From Deltaproteobacteria bacterium (lineage in GTDB: Bacteria > Myxococcota > XYA12-FULL-58-9), in assembly GCA_016218825.1 (NCBI GenBank), contig JACRCV010000082.1, positions 54,637 through 118,636 of the forward strand: 64,000 nt of DNA, given 5' to 3'. Positions 25,144 through 33,528 of the stretch are shown one piece after another. Each line of letters opens with the position of its first letter. The stretch's first letter is position 1. The notes below the pieces were generated by a model. It was not told the origin of the DNA. It saw nothing but the letters and a program-made list of their open reading frames with translations, and did no database searches. The position numbers and the translations under genes are program-made.

Positions 25144-25623
25144 CTAGATACCGCGCACCTTCAACAGCGTCTTGGCGCGGTTCACCCACTGGGCGTAGAA
25201 CGGCTGCGCCGCCCCGACCTCCACCGCCATCCGCAAGTCGTCCACCCCTTCGTTCGCGAGCCCCGCCGAGATCTTCGACTCGCCGCGATAGGTGTAGCTG
25301 ATGACGTCGTTCATGTTCGTCGTCAGCGCCATGTCGTACGCCACGATCGCCTCGTTGAACTTCTTCAGCGCCTGGTTCGCCGCCCCCGCCGCCCGCCAGT
25401 AACGGCTGACGAAGGGTTTGTAGAGCGTCAACACCGAGAACACGTTCAGCGCCGCCTGGTACTTGCCGTAGTTGTAGAGGTAGTGGCCCATCAAGAAGAT
25501 GACTTCGATCTCTTTGTCGTCGAGGTTCAACAGGTCGGCGAGCGTCACCTCACCGCGCAAGAACTTCTTGGCGATGAACTCGACGAGCCGGGCAAAGGTT
25601 TCAACGACGCTGTCGTTCGGCAT
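25144..25623 (-). CDS. SycD/LcrH-like TPR chaperone, copy 2
   Basis: 159 residues, the usual length for SycD/LcrH/IpgC chaperones. An N-terminal helix (ETFARLVEFIAKKFLRGEVT) precedes three TPR units: IFLMGHYLYNYGKYQAALNV, SRYWRAAGAANQALKKFNEA and ISYTYRGESKISAGLANEG. The pattern GxYxxGKYxxAxxxFxxLxxY with YWRAxGA is the hallmark of class II type III secretion chaperones that hold hydrophobic translocators. It is the first gene of a leftward operon with four uncharacterised proteins, so these are its probable clients. It is paralogous to the copy at 18755-19300, and the two frame the cluster. Confidence 0.8.
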   Translation of the reverse strand: MPNDSVVETFARLVEFIAKKFLRGEVTLADLLNLDDKEIEVIFLMGHYLYNYGKYQAALNVFSVLTLYKPFVSRYWRAAGAANQALKKFNEAIVAYDMALTTNMNDVISYTYRGESKISAGLANEGVDDLRMAVEVGAAQPFYAQWVNRAKTLLKVRGI

Positions 25624-25636
25624 GCGGCCTCACCCC

Positions 25637-25666
25637 TCGATAACACGGGAGCGTCCGGACGGTCAA
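25637..25666 (-). promoter_or_regulatory. Candidate promoter of the chaperone-headed operon
   Basis: On the minus strand: TTGACC (complement of 25661-25666), 18-nt spacer, TATCGA (complement of 25637-25642). The -35 overlaps the stop region of the metalloprotease gene. A GGTGAGG ribosome-binding site follows before ATG 25623. Confidence 0.42.
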
Positions 25667-27198
25667 TTTGCGCCGCCGGCCGGCTCTTTATTTTCAATGT
25701 ATTTTGTCGCCCCGCCCTCGATGCTGCGCTGCACCTCGACGGCCTCTTCGTGGTCCGGGACGATGCGCAGCGCCGCTTTGAGCCAGGCGAGGGCGTCTTT
25801 GATCTTGCCCAGGGCGGCGTAGCCTTGCGCCACCTGCACCGAGAGGTCGGCGATGTAGCGCACGTAGTTGCCGTCGATCTGTTTCGGGGTCCGTTTGATC
25901 GCCAAGCGCAGGTAGTCGATCGCCGCGTCCCACTTGCCGTCGCGGCGTGCCTCCTCGGCCTGGAACACGAAGCGCTTGGCGTCGACCCACGGCTGGCAGG
26001 CAGGGCAGGGGCCGGGGTGCTGCAGCAGGTCGCGGTAGCCCGAGACGTAGCCGGTCTCGTACTTGGTGGTCATCAGGCACTGCGGCGGGTGGTCGTAGAA
26101 GTCGGGGAGCTTGAACACCGCGTGTCCGAGCTCGTGGGCGACGATGAAGGTGCCGATCACCTTGAGCTTGTCGTCGGCGGCCAGCGTCAGCACCCCGTCT
26201 TCCTGGAAGAACGGCAGGTCGGTCACCATCGAGAAGGTCGAGGCGAACACCGCGCGGCGGTAGATGGCGCGGCGTCTGGGTGACAACAGCGACGCGCCGC
26301 CGACCTTGCACTTGGCGAAGATCGAGTGCGGGTAGGGCTCGGAGGCCAGGTCGTAGAGGATGAGCTCGTTCGTCAGCACCAGATCGGCGTCGTCTTGGTT
26401 GCGCAGCGCGCAGATCCAATTGACGTAGGAGCGCAGGTCGAGCTTGTCGGCGGCGAGGAGCGACTGGCCGTTGGCGAGCTTGAAGTCGGCGATGGTCGCC
26501 ACCTTGCGATCGAACTCCGCGAGCAGCGTGGAGGCGATGGCGTCGTAGCTCGTCAGGTCCCGGCGCTCGGCCTCGGGGAAGAACGCCGCGAGCGACTCGA
26601 CGCTCCAGCGCGACAGGAAGCGGCGCACCAGCTTGGGATCGACGTCGACCGCGCGGCGCCCGGAGGGCCGAACCCGGAGCGGCTCGAGCTCTTCGAGGCA
26701 CGCCTTGTCGGCGCCGGCGTGGCGGCCGATGAAGCTCTGCACGCTCTCGCCGCCCTTGACGTTCAGCTCCAGGGTCCCGAAGCCGAGCTTGTCGGAGAGC
26801 GTCGCGCGCGCCTGCGCCAGGATCGCGGTGGCCATCGACGGCGTCACCGGCGGGAAGTCCGGATCGTTGACGAGCCAGACATCGAGCGTCAGCCGCCCGA
26901 GCGCCTCCGGGGGCAGCGTCCGCCGAACCGCGGTCTCGATCCCGCTCGGCGACGCCGTTTTGCCAGGGCCCGTGCCGGTCGCGGTCGCCGGCAACGGCGC
27001 GGGTGGAACCGTCTGCGGCGCGGGTGGAAGCGTCTGCGGCGCGGGTGGAAGCGTCTCTGGCGCGGGCGGCGGTGTGGGGAGCGCGGGCCCGACCTCGCCG
27101 GCGCCGGAGAGGAGGGGGGCGCAGAGCACGGCGACCAGGGACAGCCGAGCGGTCGCCGCGCGTCTCGTCACTCGACCGTCATCGGGACCAGGTCCCAT
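25663..27198 (-). CDS. Exported HELGH metalloprotease-like protein with TPR tail
   Basis: About 511 residues if started at ATG 27198 (ATG 27207 and GTG 27171 are alternatives; no strong ribosome-binding site decides). An export signal follows (ATARLSLVAVLCAPLLSGAG), then a Pro/Ala linker with three near-identical LPPAPQT units. The middle domain carries VAHELGHAVFKLPDFYD near residue 353, a zincin-type HExxH with possible Asp ligand, and four later cysteines (QCLMT, HPGPCPAC). Residues about 420-500 form TPR-like helices (RDGKWDAAIDYLRLAIKR, GYAALGKIKDALAWLKAALR). A periplasmic or surface metallopeptidase is likely. It precedes the secretion-like operon on the same strand (39-bp gap to ATG 25623), but has its own position upstream of that operon's promoter. 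Confidence 0.72.
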   Translation of the reverse strand: MGPGPDDGRVTRRAATARLSLVAVLCAPLLSGAGEVGPALPTPPPAPETLPPAPQTLPPAPQTVPPAPLPATATGTGPGKTASPSGIETAVRRTLPPEALGRLTLDVWLVNDPDFPPVTPSMATAILAQARATLSDKLGFGTLELNVKGGESVQSFIGRHAGADKACLEELEPLRVRPSGRRAVDVDPKLVRRFLSRWSVESLAAFFPEAERRDLTSYDAIASTLLAEFDRKVATIADFKLANGQSLLAADKLDLRSYVNWICALRNQDDADLVLTNELILYDLASEPYPHSIFAKCKVGGASLLSPRRRAIYRRAVFASTFSMVTDLPFFQEDGVLTLAADDKLKVIGTFIVAHELGHAVFKLPDFYDHPPQCLMTTKYETGYVSGYRDLLQHPGPCPACQPWVDAKRFVFQAEEARRDGKWDAAIDYLRLAIKRTPKQIDGNYVRYIADLSVQVAQGYAALGKIKDALAWLKAALRIVPDHEEAVEVQRSIEGGATKYIENKEPAGGAN

Positions 27199-27438
27199 CC
27201 ACCACATTCGGGGATTCTTAGCGATCGTCTTGCTTCCAGCAAGGCCTGAGTGAAACAAAGATCTCCGCCACAATTCACAACGAATCCCCGCGGTTGCGCC
27301 GCAAACTTTGCGGCAAGTCGCAACATCTTGCGGTGCGAGGTGCGCCCACCCTGCGCAACGCGCTGTTCTGCAACGTGTTTTCTTCGTGGGTGTTGGCACG
27401 CCTCGTGTATCCTGTCGGGGGTTGCCGAAGGAGCTCCT

Positions 27439-28029
27439 ATGACTCGAGACCAGAAGCTACCGGGCAGCGGCTCGCCGCGACGTTCGACCCCAGACGAGAG
27501 CAGAGCGCTGCAGGCGCGGGTGACCTGTGGGGGCCGGGGGGGCGAGCACGGGATGGCGCTGCTGGTTGTCGTCGTGATCATGGCGATCATCCTGGTAGGG
27601 GGGCTCGCGGCGATCGCGATCACCTCCGGCGAGCTCGACAGCTCGCGCGGCTTCCGCGCCCGTGCCGTGACCCAGCTGTGCGCCGAGGCGGCGCTGGAGC
27701 AAATCCGCGCCGCGATGCCGGACGAGGCTGCGGCCAATCTGGTGCGCGACGGCGCCATCACCGTCGGCGCTTCGAGCCTCAGCTACCAAGCCGGTCACTA
27801 CGCCAGCGGCAGCGCGCAGGTCGGCGTCAAGGCGGTGAGCGCCTCGGGCTACGACGCCGCGGCGCTCTACAGCGGTCAGAACATCACCAACTCGCTGGGC
27901 CCAACGGCAGGAACGTCGCCGGGCGGTGTCAAGGTCGTGTCGGCGACCGCCACCTGCAAGGGCACGGGGTATCCGGAGCGCGAGGTGCAGATCGTCTTCC
28001 GTTACGGGACGCCGGCCGCCGATCGCTAG
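27439..28029 (+). CDS. PilX-like minor pilin
   Basis: 196 residues from ATG 27439, chosen because AAGGAG lies 5 nt upstream. A basic Gly-rich leader of about 37 residues ends in GGEHGMALLVVVVIMAIILV, the type IV prepilin cleavage and hydrophobic helix; the mature protein begins at MALLVVVV. The position +5 Glu typical of major pilins is absent, as in PilX-type minor pilins, and GELDSSRGFRARAVTQ continues the amphipathic helix. PilX proteins form part of the priming complex at the pilus tip with PilY1, which follows 43 bp downstream. The long leader is unusual. A near sigma-54 sequence lies about 40 bp upstream. Confidence 0.8.
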   Translation: MTRDQKLPGSGSPRRSTPDESRALQARVTCGGRGGEHGMALLVVVVIMAIILVGGLAAIAITSGELDSSRGFRARAVTQLCAEAALEQIRAAMPDEAAANLVRDGAITVGASSLSYQAGHYASGSAQVGVKAVSASGYDAAALYSGQNITNSLGPTAGTSPGGVKVVSATATCKGTGYPEREVQIVFRYGTPAADR

Positions 28030-28072
28030 CTGCAAAGGGGTGGTACGCCATGCGGGATGCAAAGGAACAGCC

Positions 28073-31000
28073 ATGAAGAGCTCCCGGATCCTCCGCACCG
28101 TCACCGTCGCCGGCGCCTGCGGTCTGGTCTTCGAGCTGGTCGCCCTCCTCGACTTCTCGGGGGCGCGCGCCGACGATCTCGATCTCCTCACCGTCGGCGG
28201 CTCGGGCAGCAGCTCGTCGCCGCCGCCCAACATCGTCTTCCTGTTCGACAACTCCGGGTCGATGAACAACCTCATCTGCGAGGACCTGACCGGTGCCCTC
28301 GAATGCAGCGCCAGCGGCCTCACGGCGCGCGCCGGCCCCAACGCCTCGACGGTCTGTGAGAGCCCGGCGCTGCGGGTGATCACCGGACCCGACGTGACCG
28401 GCGACGGCGTCACCGATGTCTACCGCTATCTCTTCGACCGCACGACGCCCACGAGCTGGCGCGGCTATGCGCCGTACCCGGTCTACGACGCGCGCGGCAG
28501 CAACGCCAACGACGACATCTACGCCTCGGCGACGGTGCACAATCACCCGGCCAACAGCGGCTGGACCGAGCGCGCCCAGGGCAGCGGCGCCTCGTCGCAA
28601 GCGCAGATCGAAGACGCGATCGCCGACTATTGCGCGACGATCAGCGACTGCCGCCAGAAGTCACGTTGCATCTACAGCATGCGCACCCAAGGGTACTTCT
28701 GGGAGGCGACGGGCTGCGCCACCGGTGACCCGATGGGGATCTGCGCGGCGAGCCCGACCACCTACGGCCTCGGCCACGCCTGCACCGTGAACGGCGACTG
28801 CGTGAGCAACAGGTGCTACAACAGCGTCTGCTCGAGCTGCACCGCCACCGGGACCGGCAACTGCACCGGCAGCGGCAATTCCTGCGTCAACACCGGCTGC
28901 GCCCACTACTTCTGCAGCAACAACGGCAAGTGTCAGGTGCCGAAGAGCGGCACCGGCAGCACGTATGTCGGCGAGAGCTGCAGCAGCGACGGTCAGTGCG
29001 TCACCAACCATTGCCGCAACGACATCTGCTCCACCTGCGAGGACGACGATGACTGTCCGGGGAACAACGACGACTGCACCCGTGACAACGGTGCGTGCGC
29101 CTACTACTACTGCAAGGGCTCGCGCGACTGCCAGGTCGCCGGCAGCGGCAGCAGCAGTGGCGGCAGCGGGCCGGCGTTTCTCGGTGATTTCCTGAACTTC
29201 TACCCCCCCAAGTCGGTCGCGCTCATCAAGACGTTCACCGAGACGCTGGCGACGATGACCGGTGACGTCCGCGTCGGGGTCGCCGACTTCGACGACATCG
29301 GCAGCGCCGGCATCGCCTTCGACATCAAGCCGCCCTGCTCGCAGTCGCGGGGCAGCAACTGCTTCGACGGCTCGCCGACCACGGTCTGTTTCAATCAGGC
29401 CGACAGCCAGCTCCTGAACTATCTGCACAACACCCTGACCTTCAACAACCGCACCCCGCTCGCCAAGGCGCTCGACCAGGTGGGCAAGTACTACTCCTCG
29501 AGCACCGGCGTCGACACCCCGATCTGCGACTACTCCATGGTTTCGGCCTGCGGCGACGCGAACAACTTCGTGGTCGTGATCACCGACGGTCTTCCGTTCA
29601 ACGACGCGGCGGCGAAGACCGACGTGCCGTTCGTGAACGGCAAGATCTCGAACATGAGCGACGGCTACTACCTCAACAACTCCTATTGGCTCGACGACGT
29701 CGCCAAGGCCCTCACCCAGATCGATCATCGCGCCGACATCACCGGCACCCAGCGGGTGAACAGCTACACCGTGAGCTTCGGCCTGCTCGACGCGGCCGAC
29801 CCCACGCGCTGCGCCGGCATCCTCGACGAGACCGCCGCTGCCGGCGGCGGCAAGTGCCTGCCGGCGCGGTCGGTCGACGAGCTGCGCGCCGCCTTGCAGA
29901 ACATCGTCAGTGAAATCATCAAGCGCGCCCGCGGCTTCACCGCGCCGTCGGTGCCGACGACGCGCTTGAGCGGCGGCGCGTCGTTGCAGAGCGCCATGTT
30001 CAGACCGAGCACCAAGTTTCCGCTGTGGGAAGGCCACCTGTTCGGCTTCAAGGTCTGCGACGAGAAGCTCGGGCGCGCCACGGCCACGCCTTGCGAATGT
30101 TTCAACGGGGCGAACGTCAACGAGGTTTGCGTCACCGACGCGCTCGGGAACGCCATCCGCTTCGACGACGCCGGCAATCTCATCTCGACGCCGCTCTGGG
30201 ATGCGCAGCTCTGTCTCGCCGGCGACATCGCCGGCAGTTACGGCGTCATCGACCCGGATCAGGGCAATCTCTCGGTGACCGGCTGCTACCGCGCGGCGAG
30301 CGAGACCTCGGCGACGCCGCCGCCGCGGGTGATCTACACCGCCGTCGAGCATGGCGGCAACGCCAACACCTACAGCAACGACGACGTCATCCCGTTCACG
30401 CTCGCGAGCCTGAGCAACGCAGGCTACGGCGCGACCTTCTTGGCGCGCCTCGGCTATACCGGCAACCTCGCGGCCGGCGAGCGGATCGTGGGGTTCTACC
30501 GCGGCCTCGACACCGGCGACATCGACAGCGACGGCGACGTTGGCGAAGATCGCAACCTCGACCGCATCCGCGACGGCAGCGGCGAGCTCATCGACGGCTG
30601 GTGGAAGCTCGGCGACGTGTTCCACTCCATCCCCAACGTGGTCGAGCGGCCGACCGGTCGTGGCCTCGGCGCCTGGAGCTCGACCGCGTCCTATGCCGGA
30701 TTCATGGCCGATCACAACGACCGCAAGCAGGTGGTGTTGGTGGCCGCGAACGACGGCATGCTGCACGCTTTCCTGGTCGCCAACTGGAACGGCGTCGCCA
30801 AAGCCTACCTCGACGCCGGCCCCGGCGGGCCCGAGGGCGCGGAGCTTTGGGCGTTCATCGCGCCGGAGATGTTGCCCAAGCTCAAGGACCTGTGCAACCC
30901 GAGCAGCAACAGCTGCGGCCTCACCAACCATCGCTTCATGGCCGACGGCTCGGTGATGGTCCGCGACGTCTGGATCGGCGGCGCCGCCGACAAGGCGGTG

Positions 31001-32389
31001 GCCGCCAACAAGATCTACTGGAAGACGATGGCCATCTACGGCCATCGCCAGGGCGGCAACAGCTACGTCGCCCTCGACGTCACCGACGTCGACAACCCGC
31101 GCCTGCTTTGGGTCTTCCCCCAGGCCAATCAAAACGACCTCAACAGCAGCCCGATCGCCAACCTGATGGGGGAGACTTGGCTGGATGTGTTTCCCGCTCC
31201 GGCGTCGATCGGTCCGCTCAACGTCGACTCCGACGACAACGCCGCGACGCTGGGCTCGCACGACCGCTGGGTGGCGTTGCTCTCGGCGGGGTACGACTTC
31301 CTCGACCGCAAGGGGCGGGCGCTGTTCATGCTCGACGCCTGGAGCGGGGACGTGGTGTGGATGGCGCAGCGGAGCAACAGCGGTGTCACCACCGACATGA
31401 AATACTCGTTCCCGGCGACGCCGGTGTTTCACAGCTCCATCGTCGGCTCTTTTCCGTACATCGTCGGCGTCGTCGCCGCCGATCACGGCGGCCAGCTCTG
31501 GAGCATTACCCCGGCCGCCATCCCGTCGGTGGCGTCCTCGGGGCGTTACACCATGAACATGGCGGTCGTGTTTCGCACCACCGCCACCGCGGGCGCCACC
31601 GACCCGGTCGGCGGCAACAACAACAGCGTCCTCGACGCCAACGAATACCAACACCGACCGTTCTTCTTCGCGCCGACGCTGACGCGCAACGGCAACACCG
31701 TGCGGGTGCTCATCGGCACCGGCGATCGCGACACCCTGGTTCCCGATCCGGATCGCAACACGACCATCAACGGCTACGTCTGCAACGCCGTCAACGACGA
31801 CGCCGAGCTGCAGCGCCTCTACGCCATCGATCTCACCCAATGCGTCACCGCCGGGACGCCGCGGGCGTGCACCGAGACCGATCTGGCCGAGATCGCCCGC
31901 ACCGGCGCCACCACGTTTGCGACCGAGAACCAGCACGGCTGGTTTATCAAGCTCGAGAAGGGCGAGAAGGTGGCGACGCCCTACGACATCTTCAACGGCT
32001 TCGCCCTGTACGCCACGTTCCTGCCCACCGTGGGCTGCGGCGGCAGCTCGGGGAGCAGCAACGCCTGCAGCCCGTCGGCCAAGGGGGTGGCACGGTTGTA
32101 CGCCCGCCACTTTCTCACCGGGCGCGTGTTCGACTGGAACGGGGACAACGCCATCGTCGCGAGCGAGGAGATCGTCGACCTCGGCGAGGGGGTGCCCACG
32201 GCGCCCGCGGTCTCGGTCGGCATCGGCGGCGGCGAGATCTCACCGACCCTGTTCGCCGGGGGTTCCGACTCCGGCCTCAACGCCACGAGCGCGACCGGCA
32301 TGGCCGCGGAGCTGGTGACCGAGATCCTTCACTTCCCGGTTTCGAGGGGACTACATGCTTGCCTACATGCGCAAACGAGCTGCCCCTGA
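28073..32389 (+). CDS. pilY1: PilY1-family pilus tip/adhesin protein with cysteine-rich insertion
   Basis: 1438 residues from ATG 28073. A signal sequence is followed by a VWA domain whose metal site DNSGSMNN is near residue 59 and whose later strand VVVITDG is near residue 500. Between them, residues about 236-356 form a cysteine-rich insertion (pattern CxxxxxCxxxxCxxxxC, for example NGDCVSNRCYNSVCSSC and DGQCVTNHCRNDICSTC) with more than twenty cysteines. A Ca-binding DTGDIDSDGDVGEDRNLD occurs near residue 820. The C-terminal half is the PilC/PilY1 beta propeller (VALDVTDVDNPRLLWVFPQ, NSSPIANLMGETW). PilY1 primes pilus assembly and takes part in adhesion and surface sensing. The insertion may add a disulfide-rich binding module. 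The 3' end overlaps the FimT-like gene by 35 bp. Confidence 0.9.
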   Translation: MKSSRILRTVTVAGACGLVFELVALLDFSGARADDLDLLTVGGSGSSSSPPPNIVFLFDNSGSMNNLICEDLTGALECSASGLTARAGPNASTVCESPALRVITGPDVTGDGVTDVYRYLFDRTTPTSWRGYAPYPVYDARGSNANDDIYASATVHNHPANSGWTERAQGSGASSQAQIEDAIADYCATISDCRQKSRCIYSMRTQGYFWEATGCATGDPMGICAASPTTYGLGHACTVNGDCVSNRCYNSVCSSCTATGTGNCTGSGNSCVNTGCAHYFCSNNGKCQVPKSGTGSTYVGESCSSDGQCVTNHCRNDICSTCEDDDDCPGNNDDCTRDNGACAYYYCKGSRDCQVAGSGSSSGGSGPAFLGDFLNFYPPKSVALIKTFTETLATMTGDVRVGVADFDDIGSAGIAFDIKPPCSQSRGSNCFDGSPTTVCFNQADSQLLNYLHNTLTFNNRTPLAKALDQVGKYYSSSTGVDTPICDYSMVSACGDANNFVVVITDGLPFNDAAAKTDVPFVNGKISNMSDGYYLNNSYWLDDVAKALTQIDHRADITGTQRVNSYTVSFGLLDAADPTRCAGILDETAAAGGGKCLPARSVDELRAALQNIVSEIIKRARGFTAPSVPTTRLSGGASLQSAMFRPSTKFPLWEGHLFGFKVCDEKLGRATATPCECFNGANVNEVCVTDALGNAIRFDDAGNLISTPLWDAQLCLAGDIAGSYGVIDPDQGNLSVTGCYRAASETSATPPPRVIYTAVEHGGNANTYSNDDVIPFTLASLSNAGYGATFLARLGYTGNLAAGERIVGFYRGLDTGDIDSDGDVGEDRNLDRIRDGSGELIDGWWKLGDVFHSIPNVVERPTGRGLGAWSSTASYAGFMADHNDRKQVVLVAANDGMLHAFLVANWNGVAKAYLDAGPGGPEGAELWAFIAPEMLPKLKDLCNPSSNSCGLTNHRFMADGSVMVRDVWIGGAADKAVAANKIYWKTMAIYGHRQGGNSYVALDVTDVDNPRLLWVFPQANQNDLNSSPIANLMGETWLDVFPAPASIGPLNVDSDDNAATLGSHDRWVALLSAGYDFLDRKGRALFMLDAWSGDVVWMAQRSNSGVTTDMKYSFPATPVFHSSIVGSFPYIVGVVAADHGGQLWSITPAAIPSVASSGRYTMNMAVVFRTTATAGATDPVGGNNNSVLDANEYQHRPFFFAPTLTRNGNTVRVLIGTGDRDTLVPDPDRNTTINGYVCNAVNDDAELQRLYAIDLTQCVTAGTPRACTETDLAEIARTGATTFATENQHGWFIKLEKGEKVATPYDIFNGFALYATFLPTVGCGGSSGSSNACSPSAKGVARLYARHFLTGRVFDWNGDNAIVASEEIVDLGEGVPTAPAVSVGIGGGEISPTLFAGGSDSGLNATSATGMAAELVTEILHFPVSRGLHACLHAQTSCP

Positions 32390-33023
32390 GTCGGCGGTGA
32401 CGAGGGCCACGGCGTCGGGATCGTCGGGGCGCGCCACGGCCATGGCCGCGCGTGGCTTCACCCTCGTCGAGATGATGATGGCGGTGGTGATCATCGGCGT
32501 CATCGCCGCCCTCGCGGCGCCGAACATCACCGGGTTGTATCGGCGCATGAGCCTGGCGGCGCTCAGCCGCCAGCTGAACTCCGCCTTCGTCACCACCCAG
32601 GGGCTGGCGACGGCCAAGGGTCAGAAGCACTGCATCCTGTTGTCGAAGGTCGACCAGCGCTGGAGCATCCGCGAGGACAGCAACGACGACAGCGTCTGCG
32701 ACCCGACCGACAAGCTCCTGCACGTCTATCCGCCCGAGGGCGGCTCGATGCCGGGGGACATCGGCCTCGGACCGGCGAGCGGCAGCACGCCGGCGTTCCC
32801 GGCGCCGTACAGCAGCATCGCCCACAACTCCTGGTGCTCGCTGGTCGCGGGCAGCGCCAACACCGCGAGCGTCGTCTTCGACATCGACGGCCGCATCATC
32901 GACACCAACGACGCGCCGCAGAACGGGTCGGTGATGGTGACCGACTCGAAGAGCGGGGCGATCAAGGCCGTGGTCTTCGTCGGCGCTACCGGCAACATTC
33001 GCACCTTTGACATGCAGGAGTAG
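32355..33023 (+). CDS. FimT/GspH-like minor pseudopilin
   Basis: 222 residues. A 33-residue basic leader ends in AARGFTLVEMMMAVVIIGVI, a canonical type IV prepilin peptidase site (Gly/Phe) with Glu at position 5 of the mature protein. The remainder resembles a FimT/GspH-like beta-rich head, with three cysteines (KHCILL, DSVCDP, NSWCSL). GAGGGG precedes the ATG. It overlaps the pilY1 end by 35 bp, so translation is coupled. FimT/FimU proteins belong to the minor pilin tip complex; in some species FimT binds DNA during uptake, which is of interest because a ComEA-like protein is encoded about 7 kb away. Confidence 0.85.
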   Translation: MLAYMRKRAAPESAVTRATASGSSGRATAMAARGFTLVEMMMAVVIIGVIAALAAPNITGLYRRMSLAALSRQLNSAFVTTQGLATAKGQKHCILLSKVDQRWSIREDSNDDSVCDPTDKLLHVYPPEGGSMPGDIGLGPASGSTPAFPAPYSSIAHNSWCSLVAGSANTASVVFDIDGRIIDTNDAPQNGSVMVTDSKSGAIKAVVFVGATGNIRTFDMQE

Positions 33024-33027
33024 GGGT

Positions 33028-33528
33028 ATGCTCGAGGCGATGCGGCAGGTGACACAGACCGGCGGGCCAGGGCGGCGTCTCGAGGCGGCGGGCTTTTCGC
33101 TCATCGAGGCGATGGTCGCGTCCTTCGTGTTCGCGGTCGGGGCGCTCGGGTTGTTGGGGATGATGATCAGCTCCGCGAACGGCATCACGACGGCGTCGAA
33201 GACCACCCAGGCGACCGCGCTGGCGCGCGCCAAGCTCGACGAGCTGGTGCGGCTGCCGTACGACCACGGCGACCTCAACGTCGGCGTCCAGCCGGACGGC
33301 CTCAAGAACCTCGGGCCCTCGGGGACGTCATTTGCGCCCGAAGGCACCGCCACCGGGGATTGGGAGACTCACGACGGCTGGTTCGCGCGCTCCTGGGCGG
33401 TCGAGGAGGTGACCGCCGGAGCGTTCAAGCGGGTCACCGTGACGGTGAAGTGGTGGGACAAGAGCGCCAAGGCGTCGGTGGGCTCGTGGCGCTCGGTGAC
33501 CCTCGCCGGCGGCAAGAGCATCCAATGA
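33028..33528 (+). CDS. PilV-like minor pilin
   Basis: 166 residues from ATG 33028, with AGGAG 7 nt upstream. The leader ends RRLEAAGFSLIEAMVASFVF, a prepilin site (Gly/Phe) with Glu at mature position 5, and the hydrophobic helix continues AVGALGLLGMMISSANG. The head is short and Trp-rich (DWETHDGWFARSWAVEEV, KWWDKSAKASVGSW). The gene follows the FimT-like gene by 4 bp and overlaps the next pilin gene by 4 bp (ATGA). It has the size and place of PilV in the minor pilin priming complex. Confidence 0.85.
   Translation: MLEAMRQVTQTGGPGRRLEAAGFSLIEAMVASFVFAVGALGLLGMMISSANGITTASKTTQATALARAKLDELVRLPYDHGDLNVGVQPDGLKNLGPSGTSFAPEGTATGDWETHDGWFARSWAVEEVTAGAFKRVTVTVKWWDKSAKASVGSWRSVTLAGGKSIQ

Noticed and set aside
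28661..32110. Long minus-strand open frame of 1149 codons
   Set aside because: It is the antisense frame of pilY1, with low-complexity Val/Ala/Arg composition and no ribosome-binding site.
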